Assembly (NCBI RefSeq): GCF_030756675.1
Contig: NZ_JAVBXD010000016.1
Coordinates: forward strand, 1 to 64,000
Origin: Bacillus multifaciens
GTDB lineage: Bacteria > Bacillota > Bacilli > Bacillales > Bacillaceae_G
Direction of reading: 5' to 3'
DNA: 64,000 nt
Part shown: one piece after another, positions 19,930 through 27,272 of the stretch
Layout of the letters: the number at the start of each line of letters is the position of its first letter
How positions within the stretch are numbered: the first letter of the stretch is position 1
The notes under the pieces: generated by a model
What the model was told of the DNA's origin: nothing
What the model saw: the letters and a program-made list of their open reading frames with translations, nothing else
Database searches by the model: none
Program-made: the position numbers and the translations under genes

Positions 19930-20694
19930 TCACTTTTTAAATGTTTTCCACAACTTTTCGAATTTCTTTTTGTTTATAATTTCATGTGTAAGAAATTGCC
20001 CATTATAAAAAGTGCTATATGTTGTAAAAGCACACGGCGCAGTTTGAGCAGCTTCCCGGTTTGAAATTTTATTACGCTGAATGGCAATATTGTATTCTTG
20101 TTCAATTTCTTTCAGTTCTTGCTGGACATAATAATCGGTAAACGGGCATTGATCTGTGTAATACACAACCAATCCTTCTTGCGTCTCAATATGCATTTCC
20201 TTTGCGCTCGTATGAAACTGCGGGATAGGTGCTAGAGAATTAAGCTTATACACAAGTAATTCAAAGTAAGGTGGTGCTGTATCACAAACTTCGAATCCTT
20301 TTTTCTTTAAATAATTCCCATCAGATAAATACGGGCGTTTCTTTTTGCTTGAAATCACGACAACACCGTGTTTACCACTGTTTTTTGCATCTTGTATACA
20401 TTCTTCTAACAATGCCGCGCCGTGCCCTTGTCCTTTAAAGCGTCCAGACACCCAAAAACAGTTTATACACAAATACCCTGGAGCTATAATGGGTACCCAG
20501 GCGTATTCAGCTGGAAGGTATTCAATGAATACTTTTCCATTTACATCTAACTTTTTGAAGACAAGTCCTTCTTCAATTCGTTTTTGCAACCATGCTTTCT
20601 TTTGCAGGACTCCGCGTGCCATTCTCTTGTCAGATATAGCGCAGCAAATATGTTCTGTTTCTAAATTATCAGCAGTTACGTGGATTTGTTTCAC
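19930..20694 (-). CDS. yoaP: GNAT acetyltransferase with C-terminal YoaP-like domain
   Basis: 254 aa. The N-terminal GNAT domain has the acetyl-CoA loop GRFKGQGHGAALLEECI and the typical beta4-alpha3 region. The C-terminal part (from about residue 175, with CPFTDYYVQQEL) matches the domain found in B. subtilis YoaP. Start is GTG 20694: its sequence GTGA overlaps the stop of the upstream phosphatase gene, and GGAGGG lies 8 bases upstream. The two genes are therefore coupled. Substrate unknown. Confidence 0.8.
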   Translation of the reverse strand: MKQIHVTADNLETEHICCAISDKRMARGVLQKKAWLQKRIEEGLVFKKLDVNGKVFIEYLPAEYAWVPIIAPGYLCINCFWVSGRFKGQGHGAALLEECIQDAKNSGKHGVVVISSKKKRPYLSDGNYLKKKGFEVCDTAPPYFELLVYKLNSLAPIPQFHTSAKEMHIETQEGLVVYYTDQCPFTDYYVQQELKEIEQEYNIAIQRNKISNREAAQTAPCAFTTYSTFYNGQFLTHEIINKKKFEKLWKTFKK

Positions 20695-21248
20695 AATGTA
20701 TCCCTCCACAATCTGTGGATAGTTGCTGCATCCTGTTCAATCGTAATTTCGTATACGTCTGGATTGCTTAAGCTTTTCCATGTGGAAAAACGGATGCTTG
20801 CGTCAAAAATCTTTAAAATGAGTGTGAATAAGTTACCGTGTGTAACGAGCAGTGTTACTTTTTGTGTATCATCTTGTAATATGCTGTGGATAAGTGATTG
20901 AACTCTCTCTGTCGCTTGGCGCGTAGATTCTCCGCCAGGAAAAGCGACATCTATGTCTGTAAAAGTTTGTTCTAACATTTGTAGCCAATTACTCATTGGG
21001 ACGCCGCTTAGTACACGCTCAGTTAACCGCTCATCCTCCTGAATCGGGAGCTGCATATGTGACGCATAAGGTGTAATGGATTGAACGGCACGAGTAAAGG
21101 GACTAGAGATAATATTTTGGATAGGAAGCTGTTCTGTGATGAGAAAACTGGTAAGATCGTTTGATTGTTGCTCACCTATTGCTGTAAGCGGAGCGTGATA
21201 TTCTTGTCCAGTTGCTGAGCAATGGCGGACAACAATTAACTTTTTCAT
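20691..21248 (-). CDS. Histidine phosphatase (phosphoglycerate-mutase-like) protein
   Basis: 185 aa branch-1 histidine phosphatase. The catalytic histidine is in VVRHCSATGQ near the N-terminus (RHC in place of the usual RHG), the acid-base region is AFPGGES, and the second histidine is in LLVTHGN. Substrate unknown. The frame extends upstream, but GAGAGGG places the start at ATG 21248. It is coupled by a 4-nt overlap to the GNAT gene. Confidence 0.87.
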   Translation of the reverse strand: MKKLIVVRHCSATGQEYHAPLTAIGEQQSNDLTSFLITEQLPIQNIISSPFTRAVQSITPYASHMQLPIQEDERLTERVLSGVPMSNWLQMLEQTFTDIDVAFPGGESTRQATERVQSLIHSILQDDTQKVTLLVTHGNLFTLILKIFDASIRFSTWKSLSNPDVYEITIEQDAATIHRLWRDTL

Positions 21249-21371
21249 AATGTATCCCTCTCTTTTCTGACAGGCAGTAATCTGATATAGGCGAACCTGT
21301 ACATACTTCGACAAATAGAGTGAAAAATCCTCTATTTTTTCTAATTATTGGGAAGTTTAGGGCTTACAAAA

Positions 21372-21400
21372 GAAAAAGCTAAGCCGGCTCGGCTTAGCTT
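21372..21400 (-). terminator. Terminator of the YhfC-like gene
   Basis: AGCTAAGCC-GGCTC-GGCTTAGCT, with an A run on the plus strand giving the T-run of the minus transcript. The stop codon of the gene lies inside the arm. Confidence 0.75.
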
Positions 21401-22170
21401 GTATGTTCTAATGTGAATTTCGTTTTGATGTTACGAATAATCATGTAAGCACCGATACCAAACAGTATCATAAGTCCCTCGATTACGAATAAATTGATTT
21501 GCCCGCGTTGGTAGAGTGCTGCGAAAAAATCAGTAAACGCATGAAGGAATACTGCTAATCCTACAAACATGTACTTTTTATGTTTTACCCCGTATAAGAC
21601 AAGCATTGTAAGAGCGATTTGCATAATAAAAGCAACAATTCGTTCTACGCCGCCAAATAAATAGAGGTAAGGTGGATTATGTACTAATGCGTCTTGGACG
21701 TTGCTAAGCTGTGGAACTTTTTCAATCATTTGGGCGAAGGTGCCGTTATTAATCGCAAAAGCGAATACAAGGGTTTGGGCTCCAGTAGTTGCTCCGATTA
21801 ATAATGATTCAATCCCCCCGTGACCAATTCCGTAAGCGAGACCGTCTTTATATTCCTGATATTTTTTAAGGAGAAAGTAAAAGGCAATAAAACGGCCCAG
21901 TTCTTCAAAAATGCCAGCTGTTAATCCACCATATAGGGCGTAGAGAAACGAATTTTTCAACAGTGAAGCTGTCGCTGGATTTCCTAATATAAATACATGT
22001 AATGTCTTCTCTAAAATTTGTGAGAATCCAATAAAAAATACAATTCCGACACCGACAATTTTGAAAGAGATTCTATACTTTTTTCGAAAATAAATGAGAG
22101 CAATAATCGGAATAAGAACAGAAATCGCGATTTGGACAATTATACTTCCAATTGCTGCATTTGAAACCAT
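21394..22170 (-). CDS. YhfC-type intramembrane metalloprotease-like protein
   Basis: 258 aa polytopic membrane protein with about seven helices. Conserved polar motifs inside helices, EELGR, GIGHGGIES and HAFTD, are the likely metal-binding positions of the YhfC/CPBP-related intramembrane protease group. GGTG 7 bases upstream favours ATG 22170; a GTG four codons earlier (22182) overlaps that site. Monocistronic. Substrate unknown. Confidence 0.78.
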   Translation of the reverse strand: MVSNAAIGSIIVQIAISVLIPIIALIYFRKKYRISFKIVGVGIVFFIGFSQILEKTLHVFILGNPATASLLKNSFLYALYGGLTAGIFEELGRFIAFYFLLKKYQEYKDGLAYGIGHGGIESLLIGATTGAQTLVFAFAINNGTFAQMIEKVPQLSNVQDALVHNPPYLYLFGGVERIVAFIMQIALTMLVLYGVKHKKYMFVGLAVFLHAFTDFFAALYQRGQINLFVIEGLMILFGIGAYMIIRNIKTKFTLEHTS

Positions 22171-22234
22171 AAATTTCACCACTTTCTAATATATATATTC
22201 TATATTATGCCTGAAAAACGGTGAAATGTTTAGG

Positions 22235-22266
22235 AAATAACCTGAGATTATCTTCCCAGGTTATTT
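22235..22266 (-). terminator. Terminator of the YhcN-like lipoprotein gene
   Basis: AAATAACCTG...CAGGTTATTT inverted repeat just downstream of the gene on the minus strand. Confidence 0.6.
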
Positions 22267-22280
22267 GATTCGGCAATACT

Positions 22281-22853
22281 TTACTTCAGGGTATTAGGCA
22301 TTGTATCCGTTTGTGTATTATTTAAGTGCGGGTTTTTGCTCATCTCATGTTTAAGCATATCAATTGTTTGGGCATATTCTTTATCGTTTAATGTGCCTGA
22401 TTTTAGTCCTTGAATTTGTGATATTAATTTTTGTTCTGTTGATACATATGCTTTGTAATAGCGGGGAACGATAGACAGTGCTGTTTTTTGGACTTGATCA
22501 GCAACTAAAGCTGGGTCTGTTGTATTTGCGCGGTAGACAATAAACACTTCGTCATCTGTTACAAGTGTTGCAGCGTTCATCACATCTGGTAGTTTCACGG
22601 TTAAATCTGTAATCATTTCTGCTAATCGTTCTTTATTAATGCTACCAACTTGGCGATTGGACACTTCATCTTTTTGTTTGTGAGAATAGCCAACCCTTGT
22701 TAACACTCTGTTTGGGACGTCTTTCCCGTATAAATCTTTATGTTCTGACACGAGTACACGGCTTCCTTCTTCACGTTTCATTTCAGCTTTCTTTGTTTGG
22801 CATCCAGCAAAGATGGAAAGAGTGAGAAGGGATAAGAGCAGTTGTTTTTTCAT
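22281..22853 (-). CDS. YhcN/YlaJ-family sporulation lipoprotein
   Basis: 190 aa with a short lipoprotein signal ending IFAGC; the acylated cysteine is C18. The mature part has the YhcN/YlaJ pattern: VANRVLT-like PNRVLTRVGYS, then a hydrophobic strand ATLVTDDEVFIVYRA and AYVSTEQKL. Family members are spore-membrane lipoproteins affecting germination or outgrowth. AAGGAGA precedes ATG 22853; the frame extends upstream into the 119-bp tandem repeat, which is not coding. Confidence 0.8.
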   Translation of the reverse strand: MKKQLLLSLLTLSIFAGCQTKKAEMKREEGSRVLVSEHKDLYGKDVPNRVLTRVGYSHKQKDEVSNRQVGSINKERLAEMITDLTVKLPDVMNAATLVTDDEVFIVYRANTTDPALVADQVQKTALSIVPRYYKAYVSTEQKLISQIQGLKSGTLNDKEYAQTIDMLKHEMSKNPHLNNTQTDTMPNTLK

Positions 22854-22882
22854 GATGATTTTCTCCTTATTTGATGTAAGTA

Positions 22883-23178
22883 CGATTCGTTTAACTAGTC
22901 TTTTGGAGAAGAGCGTTCCAAAAGGAAGTTTCACTCTACCCCGCTCTAACGGGCAGTAATAGTTAGAGAAAGCAAAGAAGAGTTAACTGCCCATAAGAGC
23001 CCGATTGGTTCAACTAACCTTTTGGAGAAGAGCGTTCCAAAAGGAAGTTTCACTCTACCCCGCTCTAACGGGCAGTAATAGTTAGAGAAAGCAAAGAAGA
23101 GTTAACTGCCCATAAGAGCCCGATTGGTTCAACTAACCTTTTGGAGAAGAGCGCTCCAAAAGGAAGTTTCACTCTATA
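22883..23178. repeat. 119-bp tandem direct repeat, two and a half copies
   Basis: The block starting TTTTGGAGAAGAGCG begins at 22901, 23020 and 23139, an exact 119-bp period. Units 1 and 2 are nearly identical; the third stops after AGTTTCACTCTA. Each unit contains inverted repeats: CTTTTGGA/TCCAAAAG, GCTCTAAC/GTTAGAG and GGGCAGT/ACTGCCC. No ORF with a ribosome binding site. It fills the gap between divergently transcribed yhcN-like gene and yutD. Confidence 0.9.
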
Positions 23179-23275
23179 GCATTTCCCACTGAGAAGGTTT
23201 TTTGTATTTGAAATTGTTGGTTTTGAGGCTTTATGATACGATAAAAAGAAGAAAGAACAGGAAAGGGATTGGAAA

Positions 23276-23578
23276 ATGGAGCAGAAGCAGGAGATTCGCA
23301 CTACAGTTCATGTGAATAATATCCAGTATGAAGTAATCAAAGAGAACCGAAACGGATTTAATGAAGAAGCATTTAAAGCTCGCTATGCAGAAATTTTAAA
23401 TAAATATGATTATATTGTGGGCGATTGGGGTTATGATCAGCTTCGTTTACGCGGCTTTTTTGATGATAGTAACCAGCGCGCAACGTATGACACAAAAATT
23501 AGTACGTTATCAGAGTATTTATATGAGTATTGTAATTTTGGGTGTTCGTACTTTGTACTGAGAAAAGTGAAGAAATAG
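23276..23578 (+). CDS. yutD: YutD family protein (DUF1027)
   Basis: 100 aa soluble protein. The central motif NKYDYIVGDWGYDQLRLRGFF is characteristic of YutD. Function unknown; in B. subtilis it is also close to lipA. AGGAAAGGGATT precedes ATG. A single-gene unit with its own terminator. Confidence 0.88.
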   Translation: MEQKQEIRTTVHVNNIQYEVIKENRNGFNEEAFKARYAEILNKYDYIVGDWGYDQLRLRGFFDDSNQRATYDTKISTLSEYLYEYCNFGCSYFVLRKVKK

Positions 23579-23580
23579 CA

Positions 23581-23622
23581 AGAAGGAGCTGGCTTTTAAA
23601 AGTCAGCTCCTTCTTCTTTTTT
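23581..23622 (+). terminator. Intrinsic terminator of yutD
   Basis: AGAAGGAGCTG...CAGCTCCTTCTTCTTTTTT, perfect arms with a T-run. Confidence 0.88.
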
Positions 23623-23637
23623 GATGTGATTCAGTTT

Positions 23638-23752
23638 TATGAGCGTGTCGAACGTTGTCGGAGGGTCTTTATTTCATGTCGAAGCGCCGATATATCACAA
23701 ATATCGCCGATAAACTGACCATTTCCGCCGATATTTGTGATGAGAAGCGGTT
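23638..23752 (+). repeat. GCCGATA-box phased repeat, copy 2
   Basis: TGTCGAA-type boxes (GTGTCGAACGTTGTCGGAGG, then ATGTCGAAGC) followed by three GCCGATA boxes at 20- and 21-bp spacing. It lies between convergent gene ends (yutD and the S4-domain gene). Confidence 0.8.
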
Positions 23753-23758
23753 GATATA

Positions 23759-24259
23759 TTACATATATATAGAAATACAATCACCAACTGTAAGTTTGGC
23801 ATTTGGTTTAATCTGTTGTCCGTTTAAGTGAATAGATCCTTGTTTAATTTTTTCTGTAATTACTGTACGGCTCCATTCTGAAATATAGGTTGCGAGTGCT
23901 TTGTCGATGCGAAAGAATCCATGCACGGATTCTAATAGGATAGTTAGTTCTATTGTTCCTGTATTTTTATAGGACATAATTGAAATATTGTTTAGCGATT
24001 CTTGGTGTTCTTCTTGAAACGTGTCGACTGTTTCAACATGTTCAGAATATGTTTTATAAATGTGTAACTTCTTATTCCATGTATGTCCTTTTTCGCATTT
24101 ATAAATCGCAAAACGATAAATGTTTTTACCGTTTGCGTTATGTCTGCGAATGTGTGTATCCGTAAAAATAGCTGTGTGTCCGCAATTTTTACAATGTTTT
24201 TCTACAGTTGTTTCTAATTCTGTTTTATATAAATTCCAAGAAAGTTGTACGTTCTGCAT
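23759..24259 (-). CDS. Protein with N-terminal zinc-ribbon-like and C-terminal S4-like RNA-binding domain
   Basis: 166 aa. Residues 20-60 hold CKNCGH and CEKGH, a possible zinc ribbon. The last 50 residues (RIDKALATYISEWSRTVITEKIKQGSIHLNGQQIKPNAKLTVGD...) have the pattern of an S4 domain as in pseudouridine synthases, but no catalytic domain follows. I infer an RNA- or ribosome-binding role. GAGGTGAAGG precedes ATG. Its leader, up to 24546, contains a structured RNA with a terminator, so expression may be attenuated. Confidence 0.65.
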   Translation of the reverse strand: MQNVQLSWNLYKTELETTVEKHCKNCGHTAIFTDTHIRRHNANGKNIYRFAIYKCEKGHTWNKKLHIYKTYSEHVETVDTFQEEHQESLNNISIMSYKNTGTIELTILLESVHGFFRIDKALATYISEWSRTVITEKIKQGSIHLNGQQIKPNAKLTVGDCISIYM

Positions 24260-24330
24260 TTTCCTTCACCTCGTATTTAGATAAAGGAACGTGAGACATC
24301 TATTTGGATGTCTTGCGGTATGAAATATAG

Positions 24331-24374
24331 AAAAAAGAGAAAAATAAAAGAAGGTTCCCCTATGAGGAACCTTC
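24331..24374 (-). terminator. Terminator of the structured RNA, upstream of the S4 gene
   Basis: Minus strand: GAAGGTTCC-TCATAG-GGGAACCTTC followed by TTTTATTTTTC. It sits 70-90 bp before the S4-domain gene start, so it either ends a small RNA or attenuates that gene. Confidence 0.85.
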
Positions 24375-24547
24375 GTAACAATCATACTGCAGATGTGCTA
24401 CGTTCCTTTGCAATGGGAATTGGGCAGACTACTCCCTTGCAAAAAGCGTTGTGCTTTTTTGAGAGTAATGCTATCCAGTTGCTGATCCATTACAAAGTAA
24501 ATGTTGGCATACGTAGTGTAACATCCTTTCTATCCAAATAGATTTGT
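24340..24547 (-). ncRNA. Candidate structured small RNA or regulatory leader, about 205 nt
   Basis: On the minus strand a promoter is followed by a rod-like fold. Nested pairings, given by plus-strand position, are CTACGT (24398-24403) with ACGTAG (24511-24516), CTTTGCAATGG (24406-24416) with CCATTACAAAG (24487-24497), CTACTCCC (24429-24436) with GAGAGTAA (24461-24468), and GCAAAAAGC (24439-24447) with GCTTTTTTG (24453-24461). An intrinsic terminator follows. No ORF of note. Size and shape recall 6S RNA or a riboswitch-type leader, but I recognise no conserved core. It could be a free small RNA or the leader of the S4-domain gene. Confidence 0.6.
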
Positions 24548-24551
24548 CGTT

Positions 24552-24579
24552 AGTATATCACATTAAACTGAAAATTCAA
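24552..24579 (-). promoter_or_regulatory. Promoter of the structured RNA
   Basis: Minus strand: TTGAAT at 24579-24574 and TATACT at 24557-24552, 16-bp spacer, with an extended -10 TG two bases before TATACT. Predicted start near 24546. Confidence 0.6.
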
Positions 24580-24591
24580 AACAAACTAAGT

Positions 24592-24626
24592 GAAAAATTA
24601 CCAGCTCTATTATAAGCTGGTAATTT
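24592..24626 (-). terminator. Terminator of the glpX-DUF3055 unit
   Basis: AAATTACCAGCT...AGCTGGTAATTT with a T-run on the minus strand. It separates this unit from the structured RNA just downstream. Confidence 0.8.
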
Positions 24627-24629
24627 GGA

Positions 24630-24896
24630 TTACATCAGTTCAAATAAAAATGAGCGTAATTCTTCTGCATTTTCTTCAGAAATCGAAAATGCATGTTCTA
24701 AGTAGCCAGGTTCTTCTAAATCGTCACGACCGATAATTGCAAATTTATTGCGCTGCATATCAAGGACGATTGTTTTGCCATAATGACGATCGGAGTACAA
24801 AAGTGCTAAATCCTGGCGTTCGTTTTCTCCCATAAAGCTTACGAAACGCGTTTTTGTTTCTACTGTGTCATCGTAAAGAAAAAAACGTTCTTCCAT
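24630..24896 (-). CDS. DUF3055-like small protein
   Basis: 88 aa acidic soluble protein beginning MEERFFLYDDTVETKTRFVSFMG, the pattern I associate with DUF3055 of Bacillus. No known function. It follows glpX by 15 bp in the same direction (AAAGGAGT ribosome binding site) and shares its terminator, so the two are likely one transcript. Confidence 0.7.
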   Translation of the reverse strand: MEERFFLYDDTVETKTRFVSFMGENERQDLALLYSDRHYGKTIVLDMQRNKFAIIGRDDLEEPGYLEHAFSISEENAEELRSFLFELM

Positions 24897-24911
24897 GAAT
24901 ATGACTCCTTT

Positions 24912-25883
24912 TTAAATATCTAAATTTAAGTGTGGTTTATGATCTAAATGGTGGTGCGTTTTAATAAAGCGCACTGTTCTTGTTTTATAGCGCATAACGA
25001 TTGAATATGTTTCGGCTAAATCGCCGCCAAGGAATTTCACACCGTCTAATAACTCGCCAGCAGATACACCTGTTGCTGAGAAGATTGCATCATCGCCGGA
25101 TACTAAATCATCTAGCATAAGCAGTTGACGCGGATTTTCTAAGCCCATTGCAAGGCAGCGTGCTTCTTCTTCTTCGTTCATTGGAACGAGACGCGCTTGC
25201 ATCTCTCCGCCAAGGCATTTCAGTGCAGCAGCAGAGATAACGCCTTCTGGGGCACCACCAGTACCGATAAATAAGTCGATTCCCGTGCCTGGAAGAGCTG
25301 TTGCGATAGAGGCTCCAACATCACCGTCACCGAATAATTTTACGCGTGCACCTTTTGCGCGAACACGGTCAATAATTTCTTGATGACGTTCACGCTCTTG
25401 GATAATAATTGTTAAGTCGCGAATTTTTTTATTGTTTGCTTCTGCTACAATTTCAATTGTTTTTTCGATTGGATCATCTAAGCTAATTTTACCAGCTGCA
25501 TTTGGACCAACCGCGATTTTTTCCATGTACATATCTGGAGCGTGTAGAAGGTTTCCTTTATCAGCGACAGCGATAACAGCCATCGCGTTTGCAAGACCTT
25601 TTGCTACAATATTTGTTCCTTCTAATGGGTCAACGGCGATGTCTACTTCTGGACCGTTTCCTGTTCCAAGCTTTTCTCCAATGTAAAGCATTGGTGCTTC
25701 ATCAAGTTCCCCTTCGCCAATCACAACAGTACCTGCCATGTTAACAGAGTCAAACATTGTACGCATTGCAGTTGTTGCAGCGTCATCTGCCTCATTTTTC
25801 TTTCCACGGCCCATCCATTGTGCTGATGCAAGGGCTGCTGCTTCTGTTACACGGACAATTTCTAATGCGAGTTCACGTTCCAT
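24912..25883 (-). CDS. glpX: Class II fructose-1,6-bisphosphatase GlpX
   Basis: 323 aa. It hydrolyses fructose-1,6-bisphosphate to fructose-6-phosphate in gluconeogenesis. Class II motifs are intact: [15 protein letters not shown], the metal-binding DPLEGT, and [32 protein letters not shown] places the start at ATG 25883, shorter than the full frame. The C-terminus ends in a His-rich tail ([16 protein letters not shown]). Confidence 0.95.
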   Translation of the reverse strand: MERELALEIVRVTEAAALASAQWMGRGKKNEADDAATTAMRTMFDSVNMAGTVVIGEGELDEAPMLYIGEKLGTGNGPEVDIAVDPLEGTNIVAKGLANAMAVIAVADKGNLLHAPDMYMEKIAVGPNAAGKISLDDPIEKTIEIVAEANNKKIRDLTIIIQERERHQEIIDRVRAKGARVKLFGDGDVGASIATALPGTGIDLFIGTGGAPEGVISAAALKCLGGEMQARLVPMNEEEEARCLAMGLENPRQLLMLDDLVSGDDAIFSATGVSAGELLDGVKFLGGDLAETYSIVMRYKTRTVRFIKTHHHLDHKPHLNLDI

Positions 25884-26031
25884 TGTGACATTCCTCCAAT
25901 TTCGAAAATCATACAAATATAACTATAACAAAGAACGAGAAAAAGGTGAATTCGAAAAATTGTCGATTTTTTTTGAATAAAAGGGTACAATTGGTGATGA
26001 AAATGCTTTAATTACCAGGTAGGTGACATAT

Positions 26032-26472
26032 ATGTACTTTGTAGATCGGAAAAAAATTGAACAAATGTTACAGTGTTTAGAGAAAGTTGTTGCAGCATTT
26101 CAAACAAAGCAAGAATATAAGGGAGCGCTTGATGAATATGCGTTAGAGCGTATGGCGCATCTCATGATCGATTGTATTTTAGATGTAGGAAATGCCATGA
26201 TTGATGGATTTATTATGCGCGATCCAGGCAGCTATGAAGATATTATTGATATTTTAGTGGATGAAAAAGTTGTTACAAATGAAGAAGGAGAACGTTTAAA
26301 AGAAGTTGTTCGTCTTCGTAAAATGATTGTACAAGAGTATGTAAATATGAATCACGCAGACGTGTATAATACAGTGCAAAAGCATATTGATATGGTGAAA
26401 CAATATCCTGCTAATATTCGTCGTTATTTGGAACAAGAACTTGGACCGGTATCTGCGTTTGCAGGAGATTAG
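26032..26472 (+). CDS. yutE: HepT-like HEPN domain protein YutE (DUF86)
   Basis: 146 aa all-helical protein of the DUF86/HepT group, whose active members are RNase toxins with an R-x4-H motif. Here the corresponding stretch reads R96-KMIV-Q101-EY, so the catalytic histidine is replaced by glutamine. No partner nucleotidyltransferase antitoxin is next to it. I therefore infer a non-toxic, housekeeping role. GGTAGGTGAC places the start at ATG 26032 rather than GTG 26023. A hairpin follows the stop. Confidence 0.82.
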   Translation: MYFVDRKKIEQMLQCLEKVVAAFQTKQEYKGALDEYALERMAHLMIDCILDVGNAMIDGFIMRDPGSYEDIIDILVDEKVVTNEEGERLKEVVRLRKMIVQEYVNMNHADVYNTVQKHIDMVKQYPANIRRYLEQELGPVSAFAGD

Positions 26473-26477
26473 ATTAT

Positions 26478-26523
26478 GTTGGTTCTAATGGGCCTTGATG
26501 TACACGGTCCATTAGAACTTTAG
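26478..26523 (+). terminator. Weak terminator after yutE
   Basis: GGTTCTAATGG and CCATTAGAAC pair around a 16-nt loop, but only a TTT follows. Confidence 0.45.
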
Positions 26524-26544
26524 GAAAGGAAAGAAGGTTGAGAA

Positions 26545-27180
26545 ATGGGGGAAGCGATGCGTTCCACAAAAGAGGAAATTCTTCAACTTTTAAAAGTAAG
26601 AGGAGAACAAACTGTTGCGGCATTAGCAGAAGTATTGCAAATTACAGAGATGGCTGTGCGCCGTCATTTAAATAATCTCGAAAAAGATGGGCTTATTGAA
26701 ATGAACTTGGTTCGGCAACATGTCGGGAGACCGATGTATGTGTATTGCTTAAGCACAAAAGGAGAAGACTTGTTTCCGAAGCAATATAAGCAATTTGCAG
26801 TTGAGATGTTAGAAGACTTACAGCATATTGGCGATGCGAGGCTCGTTGAGAAGATTTTGCGGGCAAGAACGAATCGTATGGAACAACAATTAGCAAAACG
26901 TGTGAATCGAAAGGAAACAACATTAGAGCGCTTACAAGAAATTGCGATAATGCAAGAAAAAAACGGATATATGGTGCATGTAGAACAAGAAACTGAAAGT
27001 TCTTTCATCCTACAAAAGCAAAATTGCCCGTTAATAGAGGTAGCTGCAAAGTTTCCGCAAATTTGTCATGATGAAAAAAGCATGTATAATAAGCTATTGC
27101 CAAATGCTGATGTGAAAGTATTATCAAGTATGTGCGATGGAGACTGCTTCTGTTCGTATCAAATAAAAGAAAAAAAATGA
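26545..27180 (+). CDS. SufR-like DeoR/ArsR-type transcriptional regulator with cysteine-rich C-terminus
   Basis: 211 aa. The N-terminal winged helix (residues 8-70; AALAEVLQITEMAVRRHLNNLEKDGLIE) is followed by a coiled linker and a C-terminal domain with C161, C174, C197, C201 and C203. The first pair is C-x12-C, as in SufR-type regulators that ligate a 4Fe-4S cluster; the later spacing differs from SufR as I remember it. I infer a redox or Fe-S sensor. Two starts are possible: ATG 26545 after AGAAGG, or ATG 26557 after GGGGG. Not adjacent to the suf operon. Confidence 0.8.
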   Translation: MGEAMRSTKEEILQLLKVRGEQTVAALAEVLQITEMAVRRHLNNLEKDGLIEMNLVRQHVGRPMYVYCLSTKGEDLFPKQYKQFAVEMLEDLQHIGDARLVEKILRARTNRMEQQLAKRVNRKETTLERLQEIAIMQEKNGYMVHVEQETESSFILQKQNCPLIEVAAKFPQICHDEKSMYNKLLPNADVKVLSSMCDGDCFCSYQIKEKK

Positions 27181-27189
27181 ACATTACGA

Positions 27190-27216
27190 GACGCTTTTGG
27201 AAAAAGCGTTTTTTTC
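27190..27216 (+). terminator. Terminator of the SufR-like gene
   Basis: AACGCTTTTTCC-type hairpin (GACGCTTTTGGAAAAAGCGTT) followed by TTTTTT. Confidence 0.75.
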
Positions 27217-27272
27217 TTTTTGAAAAAAGGATACGATAAGAAGAGAGTAAGTATCAAAAAGGAGTGACACCT

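Noticed and set aside
21312-21340. Hairpin AAATAGAG...CTCTATTTTTT as a plus-strand terminator
   Set aside because: No plus-strand gene lies upstream; it may be fortuitous or belong to an antisense transcript, which cannot be supported here.
22883-23178. Regular direct repeats that might suggest a CRISPR array
   Set aside because: The whole 119-bp unit including the interior is repeated, so there are no unique spacers, and no cas genes are in the window.
24340-24547. Manganese (yybP-ykoY) riboswitch, because of GGGAGTAG in the RNA
   Set aside because: The motif is inside a stem with TTACTCTC and the rest of the yybP-ykoY consensus is missing; the downstream gene is not a metal transporter.
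24340-24547. T-box leader
   Set aside because: No GGTGG(A/C)ACC T-box sequence or specifier/AG-bulge pattern, and the downstream gene is not an aminoacyl-tRNA or amino-acid gene.
26032-26472. HepT/MNT toxin-antitoxin pair
   Set aside because: No MNT antitoxin gene next to it and the catalytic histidine is replaced by glutamine. The nucleotidyltransferase at 34 kb is an AadA-type enzyme, not an MNT antitoxin.
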